Below, in pieces: positions 33,237 to 41,861 of a DNA stretch of 64,000 nucleotides. The DNA is from Candidatus Altimarinota bacterium. GTDB lineage: Bacteria; Patescibacteriota; Gracilibacteria; JAUYGZ01. Each line of letters opens with the position of its first letter. The first letter of the stretch is position 1. The DNA lies in contig JARGOK010000001.1 of the NCBI GenBank assembly GCA_029233985.1, positions 433,096-497,095 on the forward strand. Reading direction: 5' to 3'. A program made the translations under genes and the position numbers. The notes under the pieces were generated by a model. The model made no database searches. It had not been told where the DNA came from and was given only the letters and a program-made list of their open reading frames with translations.

Positions 33237-34667
33237 ATGATTTCATCGAATTTTCTATCGCTTGACTTGTCACCTGAAGAACTCACAAAAAGAAACACCT
33301 CACTAAAAAAAGACCGCGAAGCTGGTCATGATAGTCAGGCATTCAGGGACACCCTGCTTCCTATGCTCAGAAGTGAATCAGGAATTCGTGCTGTGATTGT
33401 GTGTTTTGCAGACCTAGAAGGAAAGCTTCATCTGCTGGACTACAACAAGGAATTCTTCATGGACTCAATGGAAAACCTCACTTTTGATGGATCATCAATT
33501 AATGGATTTACCTCACTTAATCAATCTGACTTGAGACTCTTCCCAGACTGGACCAGTTTTCGATGGTTACCAGCAAGTGTCTTTGGTGCTGGGAAGGTTA
33601 TGATCTTTGGTCGAATTGCAAAACAAGATGGGACTGAATTTGAAAATGATATGAGATCAAAACTAGGAACACTTTTGGAGGAGCTTCGTAACAAAAAAAA
33701 TCAGCGCGTGCTGGTTGCTCCAGAGATCGAAGGGTTTTTATTAGATGATATTGATGCAGAACAAAAATTTACTGAAGAGAGCCCTTTTGAGCTGGCTACA
33801 AAAACAGGTTACTTCAGTGCTCTTCCACAAGATAAGCTCAGACAGTTTATCGATGCTTTTGCAAAAATCCTGGGAGAACTCGGATTTGAAAATGAAAAAG
33901 ATCACCCAGAAGTAGCCCCTTCTCAATTTGAACTCAACTGGAAGTATACCGATGCCCTTCATACTGCTGATCAAATTCTGATCTACAAACTGGTGGCAAG
34001 ACAAGTAGCAAAATCTATGGGTATGACAGCATCATTCCTTCCAAAGCCTTTTGCCAAGATTAATGGAAGTGGAATGCATGCAAATATGTCTATCGCAGAA
34101 AATGGGAAAAATATTTTTTATGATGGAAGTGACGCAGACAAGCTTTCTGAAATTGGACGCCAATTTGCTGCAGGAATCTTGAACAGAGGAAAAGAACTTT
34201 GCCTGATCATGAATCCCAGTGTGAATGCCTATCGAAGACTCGACCCAAAATATGAGGCACCAAATGAAATCAAAATGTCGGACAAAGACCGAGGGTCCAT
34301 GGTTCGTATTCCTGTTGGAAATGAAAAATCTGCAAGGATCGAAGTTCGGACTGTCGCTCCAGATGCCAACCCCTATCTGACCTTTTATACCTTTATCAAA
34401 TCTGGACAAGAAGGAATTGATGAAAAAATGTCAGTCCCAACTGGACAGGCTGAAATCCTCCCAGAGAACATCCACCTTTCACTGACACACTATGAAGGCA
34501 GTGAGTTTTTACAAGAAATAATGGGAGAAGACGCACATCAAAAATACGGAGAACTCAAAGTTTCTGTAGCCAATAGAGCCGCTCGAGAACATGGTCATTT
34601 TGTGAAAACCGGAGAAGTTCTCTTTCACCATGAAGTGACCAACCAGTACTTGTGGGATCAATTCTAA
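33237..34667 (+). CDS. glnA: Glutamine synthetase, type I
   Basis: GlnA forms glutamine from glutamate, ATP and ammonia. The 476-aa protein has NLTFDGSSINGF near residue 90, the metal-ligand and ATP region VAPEIEGFLLDD, KINGSGMHANMSI with the catalytic His, LIMNPSVNAYRRLDPKYEAP, and RIEVRTVAPDANPYL. The start at 33237 is used; an upstream ATG at 33189 would add an unrelated hydrophobic stretch. No GlnK, GlnE or NtrC gene is nearby. The divergent TrmB gene is the likely local regulator. Confidence 0.95.
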   Translation: MISSNFLSLDLSPEELTKRNTSLKKDREAGHDSQAFRDTLLPMLRSESGIRAVIVCFADLEGKLHLLDYNKEFFMDSMENLTFDGSSINGFTSLNQSDLRLFPDWTSFRWLPASVFGAGKVMIFGRIAKQDGTEFENDMRSKLGTLLEELRNKKNQRVLVAPEIEGFLLDDIDAEQKFTEESPFELATKTGYFSALPQDKLRQFIDAFAKILGELGFENEKDHPEVAPSQFELNWKYTDALHTADQILIYKLVARQVAKSMGMTASFLPKPFAKINGSGMHANMSIAENGKNIFYDGSDADKLSEIGRQFAAGILNRGKELCLIMNPSVNAYRRLDPKYEAPNEIKMSDKDRGSMVRIPVGNEKSARIEVRTVAPDANPYLTFYTFIKSGQEGIDEKMSVPTGQAEILPENIHLSLTHYEGSEFLQEIMGEDAHQKYGELKVSVANRAAREHGHFVKTGEVLFHHEVTNQYLWDQF

Positions 34668-34806
34668 ATATTGTAAACATCAACCCAAACTCCAATCAAG
34701 GCTTCAGAATTCTTTTTCAATGTACGAATGCTAAAAAATAATTTAAATATGGCGAACTATCGAAGTGGTAATTGAACTGACAATTGCCTAGGCTACAGCT
34801 TCGCAC

Positions 34807-34834
34807 TTGGCATCTTCCCTGAATTGAGTATACT
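34807..34834 (+). promoter_or_regulatory. Promoter of trxA
   Basis: TTGGCA at 34807-34812 and TATACT at 34829-34834 have a 16-bp spacer. The start codon follows 30 nt after the -10, and the short leader has no Shine-Dalgarno sequence. Confidence 0.7.
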
Positions 34835-34864
34835 GAATCTACATTACTTCTAAACAAACTTGTT

Positions 34865-35191
34865 ATGGCTGATCAAACATTTACTGATGATAACTTTAAA
34901 GCTGATGTTATCGAAGCTTCCAGTGGAAAACCTGTTCTCGTTGATTTCTTTGCTACATGGTGTGGGCCTTGTAAGTCTCAGGCTCCCATTGTAGACGAGC
35001 TCGCTGGTGATCTAGGAGATAAAGCAGTCATTGGAAAAATTGATGTGGATGAAAACCCACAAAGCGCTGAAGACTATAAAGTAATGGGAATTCCTGCCAT
35101 TAAGATCTTTAAAGGTGGAGAAGTTGTAGAAGAATTCACAGGTCTTCAACAAAAAGATGTTTTGCAAGCAGCTCTTGAAAAGCACATGTAG
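34865..35191 (+). CDS. trxA: Thioredoxin
   Basis: This 108-aa protein is a canonical cytoplasmic thioredoxin: VLVDFFATWCGPCKSQAP carries the redox-active WCGPC, KIDVDENPQSAEDYKVMG and IPAIKIFKGGEVVEEFTG hold the cis-Pro and the last strands. It supplies electrons for peroxiredoxin (bcp is in the window) and ribonucleotide reductase. It is monocistronic between its promoter and a strong terminator. Confidence 0.97.
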   Translation: MADQTFTDDNFKADVIEASSGKPVLVDFFATWCGPCKSQAPIVDELAGDLGDKAVIGKIDVDENPQSAEDYKVMGIPAIKIFKGGEVVEEFTGLQQKDVLQAALEKHM

Positions 35192-35212
35192 GATGTCATT
35201 ATGGTCACTTCA

Positions 35213-35249
35213 AGAAGGCTGAGACATATGTCTCAGCCTTCTTTTTTTA
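35213..35249 (+). terminator. Strong intrinsic terminator after trxA
   Basis: AGAAGGCTGAGAC and GTCTCAGCCTTCT form a 13-bp perfect stem around ATAT, followed by a run of T. It stands between trxA and the convergent AI-2E gene. Confidence 0.9.
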
Positions 35250-35259
35250 TTTGCGAGAC

Positions 35260-36390
35260 TTACCGTTTATTCGAATGAAAACTCTTCAGAGCATCACCAA
35301 ACTCCAACTCATAGATATACAAGAGTGTGGAAATAAAAACAATTGCAATCGGTCCTATAATTAGACCTGGTACACCAAAAGCATAAAATCCTCCTAATAC
35401 AGCAAGGAAAAGAATCAGCGGATGCATTTCCACACCTCCTCTCAAAAGAAATGGACGAAGAAGGTTGTCGCTACTCGAGATAAAAGTAATGCCCCAGATA
35501 ATAATAAAAAGTGCTGAGCCGTAGTACCCTAAAATGAGATAAATAAGCCCTACCGATCCCCAGACCATCAAAGAACCAACAAATGGGAGGAAGCTTGCAA
35601 ACATGGTGATAACTCCCCAGATAAGTGGGGATGGCACCCCAATGATCGCAAAACCAATCGCTGCAAATATTCCCTGAATAAGGGCTAAAGCAAAGCTGAC
35701 AACTATCCACGAAAAACAAAGATTTGTGAATCTTTTAGTAATTTGGCGCTCGTGCAAAGCGTTAATTGGCAGGAGTCGGAAAGTGTCATTCATAAACTTT
35801 CTTCCGTCAATAAGGAGGAAAAAGAAGGCAATAAAAAAGATCATTAAATTGATCACGATATTTGCAGCGCTGTCAAAACCAATTCGAACAAAACCAATGA
35901 GTGTCGTGGAAAGGTCTTGAAGAAATGGAGGGATGTTTTTCAAAACCTCTGTCAAAATACTGGAAAGTGAGGTATCAACAAATGGAATGGATTCTACAAG
36001 GTCGTCCACCTGAACAATAGCCTGGTCGATCATCGCTTGAATTTGGGCCTGATCGGTCAAAAAGCTCACACTACTAAAGTCTAAATTTTGTGTGAAAACC
36101 TTGGTGATACTCACTACTTCTCCGACCGCAAGATAAATCGCAAAAGAAATGAGCGAAAGAACTCCAAGAGAAAGAATGAGACTACAAATAAGAGATGAGA
36201 GAATCGGGCTCTTTGTTTTTTTGACGAACCAGTCGTAGGTTGGCATAAAAACTACTGCAAAAAGGGCTGCGAAGAGCAATGGTATGAAGATCGGCTCAAT
36301 AATAAGATACCCAAGCCAGAGCCCGATAAAAGCAAATGCCATAAGGATCACTCCAGCAAATGACTTTCCATTTTTTCCATGTATACCCAT
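35260..36390 (-). CDS. AI-2E family transporter
   Basis: The 376-aa membrane protein has about eight hydrophobic segments and the family core IINLMIFFIAFFFLLIDGRKF, GIPAAIGFA-like FAAIGFAIIGVPSPLIWGVI, and FASFLPFVGSLMVWG. A large extracytoplasmic domain (about residues 95-160) is present. Family proteins were named after TqsA but many export other small molecules or act as Na+/H+ antiporters. The substrate is unknown. It follows the 86-aa gene by 9 nt. Confidence 0.85.
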   Translation of the reverse strand: MGIHGKNGKSFAGVILMAFAFIGLWLGYLIIEPIFIPLLFAALFAVVFMPTYDWFVKKTKSPILSSLICSLILSLGVLSLISFAIYLAVGEVVSITKVFTQNLDFSSVSFLTDQAQIQAMIDQAIVQVDDLVESIPFVDTSLSSILTEVLKNIPPFLQDLSTTLIGFVRIGFDSAANIVINLMIFFIAFFFLLIDGRKFMNDTFRLLPINALHERQITKRFTNLCFSWIVVSFALALIQGIFAAIGFAIIGVPSPLIWGVITMFASFLPFVGSLMVWGSVGLIYLILGYYGSALFIIIWGITFISSSDNLLRPFLLRGGVEMHPLILFLAVLGGFYAFGVPGLIIGPIAIVFISTLLYIYELEFGDALKSFHSNKR

Positions 36391-36399
36391 AAAGAAAAT

Positions 36400-36660
36400 T
36401 TAAGGTTTAGTATTTCGTTGCTTTTTAAGTCTTTCGTACTCCTTATAAAAACTCTCTCCGAACTCGCCAAAAAATTTAAAGGTGGCATTGGTCGTCCGTT
36501 TGAATAGATGAGCTGCTTTAGGCGCATCTTTTTTGCAACTGACCTCTGTATCTTTGAGCTTCTTCGCTCCCCACATCACCATAATATCCGTCGTGTCTTG
36601 GATATACGCGAGGCCTTTGCCTAAGTGTTGGGCGACCGATATGGTTTTCTTTTTTTTCAT
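36400..36660 (-). CDS. Small basic hypothetical protein
   Basis: This 86-aa protein is Lys-rich (MKKKKTISVAQHLGKGLAYI, AKKLKDTEVSCKKDAPKAA, YEYERLKK-type tail) and has no membrane segment or known motif. It probably shares a transcript with the AI-2E gene 9 nt downstream. I do not recognise it. Confidence 0.5.
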   Translation of the reverse strand: MKKKKTISVAQHLGKGLAYIQDTTDIMVMWGAKKLKDTEVSCKKDAPKAAHLFKRTTNATFKFFGEFGESFYKEYERLKKQRNTKP

Positions 36661-36722
36661 CGGGAACAGTATACGAAACTCAGATCCTGTATATAAGTAT
36701 TTTAGATGCTGTTTACCAGGAA

Positions 36723-37667
36723 TTATTGTTCAATATGGGCTAGCTTTTTAAAGCGAACCATAAAAAATCCTTCTTGAACGGCTGTTGGCTTCAACCTAAG
36801 GGCATCTTGTACTCGTGTATCAAATATTTTCCCATTCCATTCTGGGAGTATAGAAAGCCTCTCAACTTCTCCTTGAATTGGATCAATAGTGACTTCTGGA
36901 AATTTTTTCAGAATTTTGCTGACTAGCCACTCATTTTCATGAGGGGAGAGTGTGCAAGTGCTATACAGTAGAGTCCCTCCTGGTTTGAGGCACCTAAAGG
37001 ACATTTCAATAAGTCGCTTCTGGTTTTTTGCAAAGGCTCTGATCTTGTGTGGCGACCAGAAATGAATAGTGTTTTGTTTATCGTCTACAAAAGTAGCTTC
37101 GGAACTACATGACGGGTCAACGAGAATTTTGTCGAAATATTCTGGATAAAAATTTGGATAGCTTTGCCCTTTATGATTCTTACATTGTACAAAATCTCCG
37201 AGCTGTTGTGACCTGAGAATGCCTTTCATTCTTTTATATCGATTGGTTTTTTGGTCATTAGCTATCAATTCACCTTCTTTGTTCATCAGCATAGCTATTT
37301 GACTAGTCTTTGATCCAGGGGCGGCACACACATCTAAAATGATTTCTCCAGGCTTTGGGTCCATAGCCCAAACAATCATTTGTGAAGCTATGGACTGGAT
37401 GTAAAACTTTCCCTCTGCGTACTCTGGAGTTTGAGTGAGTTCTTTTCGTCCTTTATTAGTAACAATGAAACTATAGGGAAGATTGGGAACTTGCTTGAGC
37501 TCAAACCCTTGTTTTTTTAAGTTCTTTTCCATATCTTCGGCAGATATCAGGTGAAGGTTTGTCCGAAGCACAGGTGGTCGACGAATAAAGGTTTTTCGGA
37601 TATCAGAATACTCCTCAGGGAACTGAAGCTTGAGTCGATCGAGAAATTTTTCTGGAAGGAAGGACAT
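36723..37667 (-). CDS. RsmB/RsmF/NOP2-type RNA (cytosine-5) methyltransferase
   Basis: The 314-aa protein has the SAM-binding motif ILDVCAAPGSKTSQIAMLM, the motif IV Cys in KILVDPSCSSEATF (usual form DAPCSGxG) and the motif VI Cys in TLLYSTCTLSPHENE. Both catalytic Cys are present. It methylates cytosine in rRNA or tRNA; the target is not readable. The N-terminal NusB-like domain of RsmB is absent. ATG 37667 is used because the upstream in-frame start is TTG. Confidence 0.88.
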   Translation of the reverse strand: MSFLPEKFLDRLKLQFPEEYSDIRKTFIRRPPVLRTNLHLISAEDMEKNLKKQGFELKQVPNLPYSFIVTNKGRKELTQTPEYAEGKFYIQSIASQMIVWAMDPKPGEIILDVCAAPGSKTSQIAMLMNKEGELIANDQKTNRYKRMKGILRSQQLGDFVQCKNHKGQSYPNFYPEYFDKILVDPSCSSEATFVDDKQNTIHFWSPHKIRAFAKNQKRLIEMSFRCLKPGGTLLYSTCTLSPHENEWLVSKILKKFPEVTIDPIQGEVERLSILPEWNGKIFDTRVQDALRLKPTAVQEGFFMVRFKKLAHIEQ

Positions 37668-37716
37668 AATGAACAAACTAGCTAGGAGGGCTAGTATACT
37701 GGATTTTTATGAAATA

Positions 37717-37746
37717 AAAAAGCCCTGGATTACCCCAGGGCTTTTG
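37717..37746 (-). terminator. Intrinsic terminator after lexA
   Basis: GCCCTGG and CCAGGGC form a perfect stem. On the minus strand the hairpin is followed by a TTTTTT run, placing it directly after lexA. Confidence 0.8.
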
Positions 37747-37753
37747 AATTCTT

Positions 37754-38356
37754 CTAGTACTGCCTCCACAACCCCATCACCACACCCTGGATCTGCCACT
37801 CTCGTTTTGGATAAATATCTGGATGATCTGGGCTTTCAGCTTTGAGATACAGCTTTCCGGTTTCTTTGTCTTTTACCAGTCTTTTCACTGTGTTCCCTCC
37901 ATCGAGCAAAGCAACTACTACTTCGTTGATCTCAGCCTCTTTGGCTCGATCGACAATCACAACATCATCTTCGTGAATCCCAGCCTCTGACATACTGTTT
38001 CCACGAACTCTCAAGAGGAAAGTGGTTTGAGGAGAAGGGACCATTTGAGCAGGGAAACTCATTGTCTCGGATTTTTCCTGAGTGGTATTTGTCCCACCAG
38101 CTTGGACAGCTCCCAACAATGGCAAATCAATCATTCCACTCTTAATGATATTGGCTAATCGGTATCCCCTATTCTTGATTAATTCTAAATAGCCCTTTTT
38201 TGCGAGCTGCTTGATGTATTGAGAGACACTATTAATAGAATTAAAGAAAAGCGCTTCTTGGATATCACGATAGGTCGGGTATCCACCAGTATTTTGCTGG
38301 AACTCTTTAATCCATTCAAATACCTTTTTTTCCTTATGGGATAGATCGTTATTCAT
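37754..38356 (-). CDS. lexA: LexA repressor
   Basis: LexA represses SOS genes and cleaves itself when RecA filaments form. The 200-aa protein has a winged-helix domain (KEKKVFEWIKEFQQNTGGYP, SVSQYIKQLAKKGYLELIKN) and the S24 peptidase domain: cleavage site LLGAVQAGGTN (Ala-Gly), catalytic Ser in VRGNSMSEAGI and catalytic Lys in GGNTVKRLV. ATG 38356 is chosen; the TTG-type extension to 38428 would cross the operator. Two palindromes lie upstream. Confidence 0.94.
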   Translation of the reverse strand: MNNDLSHKEKKVFEWIKEFQQNTGGYPTYRDIQEALFFNSINSVSQYIKQLAKKGYLELIKNRGYRLANIIKSGMIDLPLLGAVQAGGTNTTQEKSETMSFPAQMVPSPQTTFLLRVRGNSMSEAGIHEDDVVIVDRAKEAEINEVVVALLDGGNTVKRLVKDKETGKLYLKAESPDHPDIYPKREWQIQGVVMGLWRQY

Positions 38357-38379
38357 AATAATAAAAATTAGATTTGACT

Positions 38380-38420
38380 GAGTATGTACTCTTGTATATA
38401 TTGTATATGAACATTTGTTC
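38380..38420 (-). promoter_or_regulatory. Candidate LexA operators upstream of lexA
   Basis: GAACATTTGTTC at 38409-38420 is a close match to the Gram-positive-type LexA box (consensus CGAAC-N4-GTTCG). GAGTATGTACTC at 38380-38391 is a second palindrome with 5-bp arms. Both lie within 65 bp of the lexA start and suggest autoregulation. The first box fits known LexA sites; the second is only a palindrome. Confidence 0.6.
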
Positions 38421-38428
38421 GGGATCAA

Positions 38429-38938
38429 CCCTTTTCTTCTCTAGAATGATAAATATATCCGTTCGTCAACTTCGATTCCATGTCCTCCAGCTGATAGACT
38501 CTCTCTTTCAGCATTTGATGACTCTTGGGACCCTTCTCCACTCAGACAGTTCATACAATTGGTTCCCTGATTCGGTGAGATGGGCTCATCTCCTAGAAGA
38601 CCAATATCCGAGATAGGTTTTTGCTGGGGTACATTTATTTGCCCGATGCCAATATTCGAATGGGAACGAATCTATAAACATACGAATATGGCAAACAATG
38701 AACAATGAAAAAAATTAGACGCTAATGTCCTAACTCCTCATCCCTCTCCCCATGCTTCCTATTCTCCACGCCACTATCATTGCCAGCCTCCTTGCTGGAA
38801 TCACTACTCTCATGAGTGCCGAAGACACCCTTTAAAGAAAGTTTTTTTGATCCATTTTTTTGTTCTTTTATCCGTTTTAGGTTTACAAGCCTATTTCCGA
38901 GTGGAAGACTACAGGTGTGATCATTTATTGGATTTACT
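38429..38938. other. Gene-poor stretch between lexA and the lipoprotein gene
   Basis: A 56-codon frame (38446-38616, + strand, starting MINISVRQLRFHVLQLIDSL) and a 27-codon hydrophobic frame (38752-38835, + strand, MLPILHATIIASLLAGITTL) are present, but neither has clear support. Around 38653-38695 an AATATTCGAAT-type repeat occurs that recurs at about 40123-40205 on the far side of the lipoprotein gene. I see no RNA gene or mobile element. Confidence 0.4.
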
Positions 38939-40117
38939 ATGAAGAATTTTTTACGAGGTCTGCTCATTTCTTTTTCTCTTCTCATCCTCGTTGGATGTGG
39001 TGGAAGTGATGCGACAGAAACAGTTCCTGACGTACTCGATAAGCAATTGAATCAAATATTAGCCGCAAAAGTTCCCTTTGCGTCCAGCAAAGGCGAAGCA
39101 CCTGTTTTAAATACTCATGACTGGGACAGTGTTTTTGGTGGAGAATCTGGTAAAGATCTGAAATATGATCGCTATGGTGAAATTGATGAAGTGGTGTTTG
39201 TCGCTCCCCCGGGTACTCTTTTCAATCTCAAACGTCAGATTCGGAAAGTAACTCGGCAAGGAGATGAAACGATTTATTACAAGGTCACTACTCCTATTTA
39301 CGATGGCTCTCAAGCTCTCTGGATTGATGGGAGATTTTTAAATGTGAATGATGTGAAACCAGCCTTTGACGTAACCGCAGAAACGGCTACCAAAACTCTT
39401 GTAAACCTACGGAACTATGAAAATCAACCCTATACCTGGAGAGGGTCGAGCTCTGCTGGAGCCCCTGAACTTCTCCTCTACTATCCACCAAGTGAATCGA
39501 TTTCAGCTCGAACTCAAGATGACTGGAGCTTGAAAGGATTTAACTCCATGGGACTTCTCTACCGTGCCAGTAATGGTGCCACTCCTCTAGATGCTGCTCA
39601 GCTCTCCCGCTTTGGAAGACCTGTCTTCAAAAATTTCAATGATATGGTAGGTGATGATGAAACCCCTGTTGCTGACAAGAAAGCAAAGGCTTTGACGGCT
39701 CTTTTGAAGCCATTGGACATCGTTCAATTTGGAGACCGAGTCATGATTGTTTTGGATAACGATCAAATCACAGAGGCAAAATACCTGAGTAAATATGCTG
39801 GAAAGGTCGTGATCTCAAACCTAGCTGATACTGTCTACGGACTCTTGGACAAAGGAGAGTTTGTAGAAGATCCGTTTCAAGAGCTGGTGAACCGAACAAA
39901 GAAGAAGTTTTTCATCAGGCGCTATGCCGACACATCTGATTTGGAAGGAGGAGAGGCTGTTGAAGAGGATACTGAAGATACCAAGAGGTCTGAAGATGCT
40001 GAGGATACAACTGAAACGGACAGTATTGTGATTGTTGATCCTGTTATTGAAGAGGTGACAACTGAGTCGGTGAATGGAGAGACTGAAGTAGATGTGAATG
40101 AAGATTTTGAAAATTAG
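38939..40117 (+). CDS. Lipoprotein with degenerate NlpC/P60-like domain and acidic tail
   Basis: The signal peptide MKNFLRGLLISFSLLILVGC ends in a lipobox (LVGC, Cys20). Residues about 155-310 resemble an NlpC/P60 domain in order: YTWRGSSSAG, then KGFNSMGLLYRASNGATPLD where the family has GFDCSGL, then LKPLDIVQFGDRVMIVLDND where the family has PGDLVFF-HVGIY. The catalytic Cys and His are replaced. An SH3-like region may precede it (about 85-135). The last 70 residues are very acidic (Glu/Asp/Thr). The hydrolase-like reading is inference; the lipoprotein nature is clear. It is 392 aa. Confidence 0.6.
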   Translation: MKNFLRGLLISFSLLILVGCGGSDATETVPDVLDKQLNQILAAKVPFASSKGEAPVLNTHDWDSVFGGESGKDLKYDRYGEIDEVVFVAPPGTLFNLKRQIRKVTRQGDETIYYKVTTPIYDGSQALWIDGRFLNVNDVKPAFDVTAETATKTLVNLRNYENQPYTWRGSSSAGAPELLLYYPPSESISARTQDDWSLKGFNSMGLLYRASNGATPLDAAQLSRFGRPVFKNFNDMVGDDETPVADKKAKALTALLKPLDIVQFGDRVMIVLDNDQITEAKYLSKYAGKVVISNLADTVYGLLDKGEFVEDPFQELVNRTKKKFFIRRYADTSDLEGGEAVEEDTEDTKRSEDAEDTTETDSIVIVDPVIEEVTTESVNGETEVDVNEDFEN

Positions 40118-40281
40118 TCTGATTCTAATATTCGAATACGGCACTAATCTACCAATATTCAAATACCCCTTGGTGGATTTTTTTGTTGATTGAATATATT
40201 CGAGGACAACGGCTGATTATCAGCAATATTTGCCTCCCAAATAAAAATACCAGCTTTACAAAAAAATATTTGTATTGCCCC

Positions 40282-41526
40282 TCACCAGTCCACATTAAAT
40301 GTCTTCGCCCTAATCGCCTTCTTTCTGTCAGGCCCAAGGTTTTTGAGTCGAAGTGAGCTAGCAGACCGGATGGAAAGGTTCCCATAACGATCTTTTATTC
40401 CCTGCTTGCTTTCTTCGAGCTGGTCTTTGCGAATAATGAGACCGGGGTCTTCAAAGAGATTGAGTTGAGAACCGGTATTTTGAGAAAGATGAGTGAGAAT
40501 AATGCCTGTAGAACGTATTAAGACCCCTTTTGGGAAGTGTTTTTTCCAGAGTTTTTTGAGCACCTCTACAAGGACTTGAAAACTCCGAGTAGAGTTCGGA
40601 AGACGAAAAGTATTGTGGTAGCGTTTGAATTCTTTGTCCCGAATATAGAGCGTCACCTCCCTCGTCATCTGATGACTATCATTCATGGCTTCGATAGCTC
40701 GCTCGAGCTGGCGCAACGTATGAGACCAGAGGAATCCTTGGTGGTCTGTGAGTGGAGTGAAGCTACTCGTTCGCGTGATCATTTTATTAGGCGCAAAGGT
40801 TTTTTCGACTCGGAAGACTTTCTCTCCCTGAAGTTCTTTCCAGAGCTGAAGCCCAGGCTTATGAAGTATACGCTTTACGGTATCGAAGGTGAGATTTGTG
40901 AAGTCAGCACAAGTATGAACCCCGAGCTTGTTGAGCATGGGCGTGGTGTTTCGTCCAATACCTGGTACATCTTCGATCTTAAACTTTTGGAGCCAGCTAG
41001 GGATATCCCTCCAACTGACAGAAGTGACCCCGTCTGGTTTATTTACCTCAGCCGCCATCTTGGCCAAGGTCTTATTCACCGAGACTCCGATACTGACCGT
41101 GAGACCAAGATGATTTTTTACTTCTTCTTTAATAGCGTAAGCAATTTTGGGATAACTCATCTTGTAGAGCTTTCGGAATCCTTTCATATCCATAAAAGCT
41201 TCGTCGATAGAATACACTTCGATATCAGGAGTCCATTTTCCCAAAACAGAAAACATTTGAGCAGAGACCTCACTGTAATACTGAAAGTCTGCCTCAAGGA
41301 TAGTGATCTCAGGATGCTTTTTCTTGACCTCCCAAGTGGGCATAGCGGTTTTGACCCCAGCTCGCTTGAGGTCGTAGCTCTTAGCGAGAATACAGGAGCC
41401 AAGCTTCCCCGCTACGACGACAGGTTTGTCCCTGAGTTCTGGTCGGCGCGCCAACTCGCAACCGACGTAAAAAGCGTCGGCGTCACAGTGCATTATTGCG
41501 TTGGGCCAGGAGTGGATCATTGTCAT
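40282..41526 (-). CDS. dinB: DNA polymerase IV (Y-family, DinB)
   Basis: DinB is a translesion DNA polymerase. The 414-aa protein has the N-terminal catalytic motif MHCDADAFYVGCELARRPEL, SYDLKRAGVKTAMPTW, and the second carboxylate motif EVYSIDEAFMDMKGF. The helix-hairpin-helix VPGIGRNTTPMLNKLG and the little-finger domain (about 240-350) follow. No beta-clamp motif can be named with confidence. The gene is near lexA, consistent with SOS control. Confidence 0.93.
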   Translation of the reverse strand: MTMIHSWPNAIMHCDADAFYVGCELARRPELRDKPVVVAGKLGSCILAKSYDLKRAGVKTAMPTWEVKKKHPEITILEADFQYYSEVSAQMFSVLGKWTPDIEVYSIDEAFMDMKGFRKLYKMSYPKIAYAIKEEVKNHLGLTVSIGVSVNKTLAKMAAEVNKPDGVTSVSWRDIPSWLQKFKIEDVPGIGRNTTPMLNKLGVHTCADFTNLTFDTVKRILHKPGLQLWKELQGEKVFRVEKTFAPNKMITRTSSFTPLTDHQGFLWSHTLRQLERAIEAMNDSHQMTREVTLYIRDKEFKRYHNTFRLPNSTRSFQVLVEVLKKLWKKHFPKGVLIRSTGIILTHLSQNTGSQLNLFEDPGLIIRKDQLEESKQGIKDRYGNLSIRSASSLRLKNLGPDRKKAIRAKTFNVDW

Positions 41527-41549
41527 GGTGGTGGACTAAGACACGACGA

Positions 41550-41578
41550 AGAATACTGTATATTTGTACATGTATCAA
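41550..41578 (-). promoter_or_regulatory. Promoter of dinB with an internal palindrome
   Basis: On the minus strand TTGATA (41578-41573), a 17-bp spacer and TATTCT (41555-41550) precede the ATG by 23 nt. The spacer contains a TACATGTA palindrome, which could be an operator but does not match the lexA box at 38409. Confidence 0.5.
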
Positions 41579-41601
41579 ATGGATCCCAAGAAAACTCTCA
41601 C

Positions 41602-41771
41602 TTTGTCATTTCGATCGGAGTGAAATGGAGTGATAACGAAATGAAACATAGCGGAGAAACCCCTCTCCTAAAAGGCCCTTATATTTTTCTAGGTCTTATT
41701 TGGAAGACCTTGCAAGAAAGGGACCTCTCCGTTTTGCCTCACCCAAAAACCCCTCGGCTTCAGTCGACATG
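41602..41771. repeat. Family A repeat element downstream of the GDYXXLXY operon
   Basis: The left end TTTGTCATTTCGATCGGAG leads to ATGGAGTGATAACGAAATGA and AGCGGAGAAACCCC. The right end on the minus strand reads CATGTCGACTGAAGCCGAGG and reaches ACGGAGAGGTCCC. It is an inverted-end copy of the 3007 element. Confidence 0.7.
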
Positions 41772-41861
41772 AAAAAAAAAAGCCCCACATATGACTTATT
41801 AATAATTTACTTAGGATGGTCTCCCCTTTTAAGGGGCCGGGGGTCCGGGAGGGTATTCTCC
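41772..41861. repeat. Family B GC-rich repeat
   Basis: CTCCCCTTTTAAGGGG followed by GCCGGGGGTCCGGGAGGG (41821-41853) recurs almost exactly at 54093-54116. It abuts the 3' end of the GDYXXLXY gene. The dinB-to-GDYXXLXY gap (41527-41861) holds only this repeat, the family A element and the dinB promoter. Confidence 0.7.

Noticed and set aside
38722-38985. 87-aa frame on the minus strand upstream of the lipoprotein gene
   Set aside because: It covers the lipoprotein signal peptide antisense, has low-complexity Lys/Ser/Glu sequence and no support from promoter or terminator.
40537-41772. 411-aa frame on the plus strand
   Set aside because: It lies antisense to dinB, whose motifs are complete; its own sequence has no recognisable motif and no start context.
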